Shown here: piece by piece, positions 46,584-51,908 of the stretch | How the letters are laid out: every line of letters starts with the position of its first letter | Position numbering within the stretch: the stretch's first letter is position 1 | Origin: JAPUME01 sp964605715 | Lineage (GTDB): Bacteria > Acidobacteriota > Terriglobia > UBA7540 > JAPUME01 | NCBI GenBank assembly: GCA_964605715.1 | Contig: CAZSDV010000006.1 | Span: 1 to 51,908 of the forward strand | Length of the DNA stretch: 51,908 nt | Reading direction: 5' to 3' | Notes under the pieces: model-generated | The model's database searches: none | The model's input: only the letters and a program-made list of their open reading frames with translations | Told to the model about the DNA's origin: nothing | Translations under genes and position numbers: made by a program

Positions 46584-47894
46584 TCAGTTGGCAGAGTTGT
46601 CGTGTGGGCAAGCTCCAATCTTGATGTGCTCTTCAAATTCATGGCGAAACTTGCTTACGATACTCATGGTTGGCATAGCTGCAGCATCTCCCAATGGACA
46701 GAGCGATCTCCCTAGGATATTCCCAGCCACCTCTGCTATCGTATCCGGGTCATCTTGCCGCCCGAAGCCTGCATGAAATCGGTCTAGTAGTTTTTTGATC
46801 CAAGCGGTCCCTTCGCGGCAGGGGATACACCATCCACAGGATTCGTGGGCATAAAACTGCATGATGCGTTGCGCTAGCCTAACCATGCAAGTATCTTCAC
46901 TAATGACAATCACCCCTCCTGAGCCTAGCATGGAATTAATTTTTTGGAGAGAATCAAAATCCATGGGGACATCAATTTCGTTTGCTGTTAGGACAGGACA
47001 AGAGGACCCGCCGGGAATTACGGCCTTAAGTTTTTTACCGTTTTCCAGGCCACCACCAACTTCGTAGATCATCTTTCGCAGTGGGAAACCCATTGGCAGC
47101 TCGTAGATTCCTGGTTGAGCAATTTCTCCACTCAAGCAAAACAAGCGCGTTCCTCCGTCTTTCTTGGTGCCTAGGTTAGCGAACCAATCGCTCCCGTTAA
47201 GCAGGATGTGAGGGATGTTTGAGAGTGTTTCAACGTTGTTGACTATTGTGGGTGCTCCATAAAGACCCACATTAGCAGGGAAGGGAGGCTTGATACGAGG
47301 GAAGCCCCGAAGTCCTTCTAGGGAGTTGAGCATTGCTGTTTCTTCGCCACATTCATAGGCCCCTGCTCCGGTGTGTGTATAAAGATTAAATTTGAAGCCT
47401 GTTCCCAAGATATTATCCCCAAGATAGCCTTTTAAGTGGGCTTCGTTAAGCGCGCGCTCAAGAATTGTAATCAAGTAACGGTATTCTCCTCGAACATAAA
47501 TATAACCTTGATGTGACCCAAGAGCCCAACCTGCGATAATACAAGCCTCAATCAGCTGATGCGGATCATATTCAATTAAAGGCCTATCTTTGCACGTTCC
47601 TGGTTCGCTTTCGTCGGCATTGCAGACTATATATTTTGGTTTGGTCGATTTCCGAGGGACGAAGCCCCATTTTAACCCAGCAGGGAATCCCGCACCACCT
47701 CGTCCGCGGAGATTTGATTTTTTGACTTCATTGATTACTTGATCAGGTGTCATTGTGAGAGCTTTTTGTAAACCTTTATAACCGTCATTCTGAAGGTAGA
47801 CGTCAAGCGAAGCCGAATTCTCAATTGCGAACCGCTTAGTGAGAACTTGAACCTGATGCTGGCTTGGGCCCAGAGGGTTATTGTAGTCGCTCAT
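46584..47894 (-). CDS. nuoF: NADH-quinone oxidoreductase subunit F (cluster 2)
   Basis: A 436-residue subunit that binds NADH and FMN. GRGGAGFPAGLKWGF forms the nucleotide site, NADESEPGTCKDR and AYECGEETAMLNSLEG are conserved, and SCGWCIPCREG with the later SLCPLGD supplies the [4Fe-4S] N3 cysteines. It completes an E-F-G electron-input module, showing that the cluster 2 complex can use NADH. The nuoE gene precedes it by 15 bases. Confidence 0.96.
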   Translation of the reverse strand: MSDYNNPLGPSQHQVQVLTKRFAIENSASLDVYLQNDGYKGLQKALTMTPDQVINEVKKSNLRGRGGAGFPAGLKWGFVPRKSTKPKYIVCNADESEPGTCKDRPLIEYDPHQLIEACIIAGWALGSHQGYIYVRGEYRYLITILERALNEAHLKGYLGDNILGTGFKFNLYTHTGAGAYECGEETAMLNSLEGLRGFPRIKPPFPANVGLYGAPTIVNNVETLSNIPHILLNGSDWFANLGTKKDGGTRLFCLSGEIAQPGIYELPMGFPLRKMIYEVGGGLENGKKLKAVIPGGSSCPVLTANEIDVPMDFDSLQKINSMLGSGGVIVISEDTCMVRLAQRIMQFYAHESCGWCIPCREGTAWIKKLLDRFHAGFGRQDDPDTIAEVAGNILGRSLCPLGDAAAMPTMSIVSKFRHEFEEHIKIGACPHDNSAN

Positions 47895-47909
47895 GTTTTT
47901 AGAGAAATT

Positions 47910-48386
47910 CTATTTATCCTGGTCAGCTAATCGATTAATTATCGCTTCAATTTTTCCTGGGGTAAGATTTTCGTAAAAGTCGTAGTTAACTTGTACTGCA
48001 GGTGCACCTACGCAAGCTCCGATACACTCTACTTCTTCCAAGGAAAACATGCCGTCTGAGGTGGTCTGTTTATTTTCGATCCCCAGTTTTTTACGACAAC
48101 GTTCATAGATCGATTCTCCTCCTCGTAGCATGCAAGAGATGTTAGTGCAGATCTGTAAATGATGTTTTCCTGCCGGCCCGCGGCGAAGCATTGAGTAGTA
48201 TGAGATAACTTCTATGACTTCAATGCGTGGTAGGCTTAAAATATTACATACTTCCTTGATGATTTCCTCGCTTACATAGCCATATTCATCCTGCGCAAAG
48301 AGTAGCATTGGTACAAGCGCGGAGCGCTTGACTGGATAGCGATCCAGCAGTACCTGAAACTTTTCTTTAAGTTGCTGAGAAATCAT
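47910..48386 (-). CDS. nuoE: NADH-quinone oxidoreductase subunit E (cluster 2)
   Basis: A 158-residue thioredoxin-like subunit holding the [2Fe-2S] cluster N1a. The ligands follow the canonical spacing: ICTNISCML (C-x4-C) and ECIGACVGAP (C-x3-C). The N-terminal helical domain (MLLFAQDEYGYVSEE) is typical. Located between nuoD and nuoF with short gaps. Confidence 0.95.
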   Translation of the reverse strand: MISQQLKEKFQVLLDRYPVKRSALVPMLLFAQDEYGYVSEEIIKEVCNILSLPRIEVIEVISYYSMLRRGPAGKHHLQICTNISCMLRGGESIYERCRKKLGIENKQTTSDGMFSLEEVECIGACVGAPAVQVNYDFYENLTPGKIEAIINRLADQDK

Positions 48387-48404
48387 TATTTTCCCGTTTC
48401 GACC

Positions 48405-49607
48405 TCATCGGTCAATTTCTCCTAGGACGATATCAATGCTTCCGATGCAGGCTACCGCGTCTGAAACTAGTGACCCCTTGATCATGCTCGGAAGAGTTTG
48501 CAGATTGGAAAACGAGGGTGCTCTGATGTGAATGCGAAACGGTTTAGGTGATCCATCGCTTACGATGTAAAAACCTAGCTCGCCGCGCGGGGATTCAATT
48601 GCTTGATAGGCCTCCCCTACGGAAGGACGAAATCCTTCTGTGATGATTTTGAAATGGTAAATGAGAGCCTCCATCTGCGTCTTCATCTTTTCACGGTCGG
48701 GGAGTACAAATTGTGGTGCATCTGCCTTAACTGGACCTTGAGGCATCCCCTCTAGAGCTTGTCTGATAATCTTGATGGATTCGCGCATTTCAGCCATCCG
48801 TACTTCGTACCTCGCGTAAACATCACCCTCGGTTCGTGTTGGAATGTCAAAGTCAAAATCTTCATACCCTGAATATGGATGAGCTTTTCTTAGGTCCCAG
48901 TTGATTCCTGTGGCACGCAAGATGGGGCCTGAAGCAGCCCAAGCTAGGCAGTCCTTAGAAGAGAAGAGTCCAATGCCCTTAGTCCGTTTTAGCCAAATAG
49001 GGTTGCTGGTCAAGAGGGTTTCGTACTCATCTAATTTTGAAGGAAAACTGTTAATGAATTTTTCAACTTTTTTCTCCCATCCGAGTGGAGGTTCCATCGC
49101 TAATCCACCGATGCGAAAGTAGCTCGTCATCATTCTCTGGCCAGAAATAAATTCGAAAATTTTCAAAATTTCTTCTCGTTCACGGAAACAATAGAGGAGG
49201 ACTGACATTGCACCCATGTCAATAGCATGGGTGCCGAGCCACACTAGATGACTGTTGAGGCGAGTTAATTCAGTCATTAAGACTCGAAAAAACTTTGCTC
49301 GAGGAGGAATCTTTGAGTCTAGTCCTAGTAGCTTCTCAACTGCTAAGCAGTAGCAAAGATTATTTGAGAGGGGTGCTAGGTAGTCTATTCGGTCAGTTAG
49401 AGTGATGACCTGTGAGTAAGTCAAGGTTTCGCAAGTTTTTTCAATTCCAGTGTGCAGGTATCCGATATGAGATTCAGCTTGGGTAATTGTCTCACCGTCG
49501 AGCTCTATGACAAGGCGCAAGACGCCATGGGTGGAGGGGTGTTGGGGCCCCATGTTTAGAATCCGCTTCTCTTCTTGGCCAGGAATTTTTTCGAGTGTCG
49601 GAACCAT
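48405..49607 (-). CDS. nuoD: NADH-quinone oxidoreductase subunit D (cluster 2)
   Basis: A 400-residue 49-kDa subunit. HPSTHGVLR and DRIDY keep the quinone-contacting His and Tyr. GYLHTGIEKTCETLTY differs from the HRGVEKIAENRT form in cluster 1, which shows the two sets are not a recent duplication. The C-terminus DIVLGEIDR is canonical. It starts 19 bases after the nuoC stop. A short insertion (PDREKMKTQMEAL) before the last domain is absent from the cluster 1 protein. Confidence 0.95.
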   Translation of the reverse strand: MVPTLEKIPGQEEKRILNMGPQHPSTHGVLRLVIELDGETITQAESHIGYLHTGIEKTCETLTYSQVITLTDRIDYLAPLSNNLCYCLAVEKLLGLDSKIPPRAKFFRVLMTELTRLNSHLVWLGTHAIDMGAMSVLLYCFREREEILKIFEFISGQRMMTSYFRIGGLAMEPPLGWEKKVEKFINSFPSKLDEYETLLTSNPIWLKRTKGIGLFSSKDCLAWAASGPILRATGINWDLRKAHPYSGYEDFDFDIPTRTEGDVYARYEVRMAEMRESIKIIRQALEGMPQGPVKADAPQFVLPDREKMKTQMEALIYHFKIITEGFRPSVGEAYQAIESPRGELGFYIVSDGSPKPFRIHIRAPSFSNLQTLPSMIKGSLVSDAVACIGSIDIVLGEIDR

Positions 49608-49626
49608 TCTTCATTTTCCTTACCAG

Positions 49627-50124
49627 CTACTGGGTTCCATCAGCTGGATAATCTTTTCGAAGAGGATGACCTTCCCAGTCTTCAGGTAAAAGCATTCTTG
49701 AGAGATTGGGGTTACCTTGGAATTCAACTCCAAATAAGTCGTGAACCTCACGCTCACAGGCATTTGCTGATGGCCATAAGGACACCAGCGATTTGACTTT
49801 CGCGGAACTTCCTGATACTCGAACTGATATCTGGAGTTCGCTTCCTTTTGGAATACTCCGAAGGCGGTAGACAAGCTCGAAGCGCGGTTCGCAAGGGAAG
49901 CGGTCCACGCAGGTAATATCCGAAAGGAAATTAAAATTAAGGTCGGAGTCATTTTTAAGGAATTTCGCACAGCTAATCAAAGAATCAACTGATATAGTCA
50001 AGCACAGCAGGCCGTTCTGCTCTCGCACTTCTTCTAAGCCCGAAATGGCAGAATCCTTAAATTTTTTGATCACAGGGTCAAATTGAAGTTCAGAGGTCAA
50101 GTTCATTTCCATGTATCCGCGCAT
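49627..50124 (-). CDS. nuoC: NADH-quinone oxidoreductase subunit C (cluster 2)
   Basis: A 165-residue 30-kDa subunit with CEREVHDLFGVEFQGNPNL and LLPEDWEGHPLRKDYP. It lacks the long N-terminal extension of the cluster 1 copy. The start could be ATG 50124, 50112 or 50106; the last overlaps the stop of a short open frame upstream (ATGA). It is separated from nuoA by only ~120 bases, leaving no room for nuoB. Confidence 0.93.
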   Translation of the reverse strand: MRGYMEMNLTSELQFDPVIKKFKDSAISGLEEVREQNGLLCLTISVDSLISCAKFLKNDSDLNFNFLSDITCVDRFPCEPRFELVYRLRSIPKGSELQISVRVSGSSAKVKSLVSLWPSANACEREVHDLFGVEFQGNPNLSRMLLPEDWEGHPLRKDYPADGTQ

Positions 50125-50231
50125 TCTTGAAAGTCAATATCTAGACCGCCAAGAGTTTTCAAGTACTGACGGATTTTGTAAGTGTCCTTACTTAAACAAG
50201 ATAAAAGAAACCTGGTCCTTAGTTCATGTGC
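50103..50231 (-). pseudogene. Short start-less open frame between nuoA and nuoC
   Basis: A 42-codon open frame with no ATG, GTG or TTG start occupies nearly the whole nuoA-nuoC spacer where nuoB normally lies. It ends in KIRQYLKTLGGLDIDFQECA plus four residues, and its TGA overlaps a nuoC ATG as ATGA. It could be a remnant of a coupled upstream gene or a chance open frame; I cannot match it to NuoB. Confidence 0.2.
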
Positions 50232-50245
50232 TTAAATAAAGAAGT

Positions 50246-50605
50246 TTAGCTGTTCCAGTTCAAGGCACCCTTTTTCCAGACGTAAATATACCCAGCCATT
50301 AGTATTCCGACGTAGGTAAGCATTTCTATGAAGCCAAAGGAGCCAAGCTCCTTAAAAACAATAGCCCAAGGGAAGAAAAATATTACTTCTACATCAAAAA
50401 GTATAAATAACATTGCCACCAGGTAGAACTTGACCGTAAAAGGCTCCTGAGCTGTTCCAACGGGAGCAATGCCACATTCGTAAGGGGCAAGCTTAGATTT
50501 ATTTTTCAGCTTGGGTCCGATCAAAGCTGATAGACCCAGGATAGTTCCGGACAAGCCTGCCACAACAATAAAATGCAGTAGAATGGGTGTGTAGTCTTGA
50601 AGCAT
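50246..50605 (-). CDS. nuoA: NADH-quinone oxidoreductase subunit A (cluster 2)
   Basis: A 119-residue three-helix subunit of the membrane arm near the quinone site. The diagnostic YECGIAPVGTAQEPF and FDVEVIFFFPWAIVF are present. It is the promoter-proximal gene of the minus-strand operon. No clear ribosome site precedes ATG 50605. No nuoA exists in cluster 1. Confidence 0.95.
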   Translation of the reverse strand: MLQDYTPILLHFIVVAGLSGTILGLSALIGPKLKNKSKLAPYECGIAPVGTAQEPFTVKFYLVAMLFILFDVEVIFFFPWAIVFKELGSFGFIEMLTYVGILMAGYIYVWKKGALNWNS

Positions 50606-50646
50606 GACAGCAACAAAAATGTGTTAGCATCTCCCCTAAATGTATG

Positions 50647-50676
50647 ATTATGAAAGCCCTTAATCAACACTGTCAA
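50647..50676 (-). promoter_or_regulatory. Strong sigma-70-like promoter of the nuoA-N operon
   Basis: On the minus strand a perfect TTGACA (50676-50671) and CATAAT (50652-50647, 5 of 6 matches) are 18 bases apart. The predicted transcription start near 50640 leaves a ~35-base leader before nuoA. Confidence 0.65.
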
Positions 50677-50842
50677 GTTTTTTCTTGTTACTGAATGGTG
50701 GTGTATATAGTATTCGATAAAGAAAGTTTCGACAGGCGAGAACTCTATTTACAGTTGGCGCAATTATATTACTGGATTTGTTTTTCTTGTTGAATGTAAC
50801 TTTTAATAATTTGATTTGCTGTTCGGTGGAGGTTCAAACGGC

Positions 50843-51079
50843 GTGATTCAGGTTACAATCAATGGACAACCAAAGGAAATTCCTGATGGGCTGAACGTGC
50901 AGTCTCTGATTTTGTGGCTCGGTCTTCCGGAGGATCGCGTGGCAGTGGAACAGAATCAAAAGGTTATTCAGCGGGTTCACTGGAAGGAGGTTCAAGTTAA
51001 GGCTTTAGATCATTTGGAAATTGTAAGATTCGTAGGGGGTGGAGGAAGTACAGCGCTCACATTCCTTGATAGGTTTTAA
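50843..51079 (+). CDS. thiS: ThiS/MoaD-family sulfur carrier with a C-terminal tail
   Basis: A 78-residue beta-grasp protein. The N-terminus VIQVTINGQPKEIPDGLNVQ and RVAVEQNQKVIQR match ThiS, the sulfur carrier for the thiazole ring of thiamine. ThiS normally ends in a free diglycine (FVGGG), which is adenylated and thiocarboxylated. Here RFVGGGG is followed by STALTFLDRF before the stop, so the glycines are not terminal. GTG 50843 is the likely start, with GGAGG 10 bases upstream; a TTG at 50816 would add nine residues. No thiG, thiF or thiE lies next to it. Confidence 0.75.
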   Translation: MIQVTINGQPKEIPDGLNVQSLILWLGLPEDRVAVEQNQKVIQRVHWKEVQVKALDHLEIVRFVGGGGSTALTFLDRF

Positions 51080-51085
51080 GTTCCC

Positions 51086-51908
51086 ATGTTTCCGACAACA
51101 ACATCTCCGGCCCTGCTGCTGGTTACACTATTAATTAAATTAGGCCTAATTGCTTCTTTAGCAAGCATCATTGCTAGGTTCGGCACCTTCAAGGATCTTT
51201 TGTTTGTCGAACAAAGAAACTCCCGCCAAAAGATTCAATTTGCTGCTTTCCTCGGAGTACCATTTTCCCTGGGTGTTATTGCTAGATTGGTTGCTGGATA
51301 TCAGGGTGCTGACCTGAGTTTAGAAGTCACTTTCCTTGCTGGATTATTGGGCGGTGGCGTTGTGGGCTTACTTGTGGGTTTAATGCTACATCTTCCAGCC
51401 TTTTTGGTGGGTGGAGAATGGATGGCAATTGTAATGCTCCCACTGTATGCGATGGTTGGGAGTTTAGTCCGGTACGTTTGTCCCGATAAAGAAGAGATCT
51501 GGAAGTACTCCCCCTTTATTGAATTAAGTCTCTATCGGTCTATCCGACGACGATTTACTAATCCAGGAATGGACTGGCAGGTCTTGCTCTTTCTTGTAGG
51601 TGTCGTTCTTGAGATCGTCAGGATATGGGTTGGCCGACTTTCTCCTTCAGGAAAATTGTTTTATCTAGACTCAGGTGGAAGTTTCTGGACAGCATTTCTG
51701 ATTATTCTTACAACCCCTATTGGGGTGGGCCTTCCTTTGAGAATTTGGAATAGCACACGGAATGAGCGCACTTTGGAGAGGCAAAAGCGACTCCTCATGG
51801 AAGCGCGCGTTGAATCTTTAACAAGTCAAATTAATCCTCACTTCCTGTTTAATACCTTGACTGCAGTTTCTGCGTTATCTCCCAGTAACCCAAGCAAAGC
51901 TCGGGAGG
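51086..51908 (+). CDS. LytS-type sensor histidine kinase, truncated by window end
   Basis: An open frame from ATG 51086 to the end of the window (274 codons). It begins with several hydrophobic segments (for example LLLVTLLIKLGLIASLASII, FAAFLGVPFSLGVIARLVAG, AGLLGGGVVGLLVGLML), resembling the 5TM-5TMR_LYT sensor domain. It then reaches the His-kinase box QINPHFLFNTL near 51826-51858, typical of LytS/YehU kinases that signal to LytTR-type response regulators. The ATP-binding domain lies beyond the window. It starts 6 bases after thiS. Confidence 0.82.
   Translation, partial: MFPTTTSPALLLVTLLIKLGLIASLASIIARFGTFKDLLFVEQRNSRQKIQFAAFLGVPFSLGVIARLVAGYQGADLSLEVTFLAGLLGGGVVGLLVGLMLHLPAFLVGGEWMAIVMLPLYAMVGSLVRYVCPDKEEIWKYSPFIELSLYRSIRRRFTNPGMDWQVLLFLVGVVLEIVRIWVGRLSPSGKLFYLDSGGSFWTAFLIILTTPIGVGLPLRIWNSTRNERTLERQKRLLMEARVESLTSQINPHFLFNTLTAVSALSPSNPSKARE

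Noticed and set aside
1..51908. Search for tRNA, rRNA, CRISPR, prophage, transposase or defence genes
   Set aside because: No tRNA T-loop/acceptor pattern, rRNA-like stretch, spaced repeat array or transposase motif was found by reading; a tRNA or covariance scan was not possible.

Overview
The window carries ordinary bacterial chromosomal genes and suggests a Gram-negative, respiring bacterium. The signs are a lipid A gene (lpxD), peptidoglycan recycling genes that handle meso-diaminopimelate peptides (mpl, an LD-carboxypeptidase), F-type ATP synthase genes and two complex I (nuo) gene sets. Separate nuoC and nuoD genes and an atpZ-atpI-atpB-atpE block detached from the F1 genes are layouts I associate with deltaproteobacteria-like and neighbouring phyla. 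I cannot name the lineage from sequence alone. No rRNA, tRNA, CRISPR array, prophage or insertion sequence was recognised. Four runs of 10 N (2718-2727, 11871-11880, 16750-16759, 28563-28572) are scaffold gaps of placeholder length. Each lies in or beside a gene and breaks or obscures it.

Layout. 1-2100: the 3' part of a HemW-like radical SAM gene and a threonine aldolase. 2164-2934 (-): a PEGA/TPR protein. 3221-7228 (+): MeaB GTPase, methylmalonyl-CoA epimerase, an MBL-fold hydrolase, methylthioadenosine phosphorylase and a DapF-family protein in which both catalytic cysteines are serine. 7251-8195 (-): a PHP-domain protein. 8297-13812 (+): LD-carboxypeptidase, Mpl, an M61 peptidase split by a misjoined gap, and PlsC with a displaced C-terminus. 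13969-15486: a VOC protein and lpxD (-). 15487-16408: about 0.9 kb with no supported gene. 16409-23294 (+): xerD, cca-type nucleotidyltransferase, dnaE, accA. 23360-26170: two divergent dicarboxylate/amino acid:cation symporters sharing a regulatory interval.

26349-50605 is an energy-conservation block. A plus-strand complex I set (nuoC-D-H-J-K-L-M-N) runs into atpZ-I-B-E. It meets head-on a second, minus-strand complex I set (nuoA-C-D-E-F-G-H-J-K-L-M-N, with its start near 50.6 kb). Neither set contains nuoB or nuoI, and the first also lacks nuoA and the NADH module E-F-G. The two sets are clearly diverged, so they are old paralogues or separately acquired, not a recent duplication. The missing subunits must be encoded elsewhere for either complex to work.

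50843-51908: a ThiS-like sulfur carrier with an unexpected tail after its glycines, followed by the start of a LytS-type sensor kinase that runs off the window.

The observations most worth following are the Ser/Ser DapF homologue, the paired complex I sets lacking nuoB and nuoI, the structured RNA element in front of atpE, the tailed ThiS, and the divergent symporter pair with its palindromes and altered ion-site residues.
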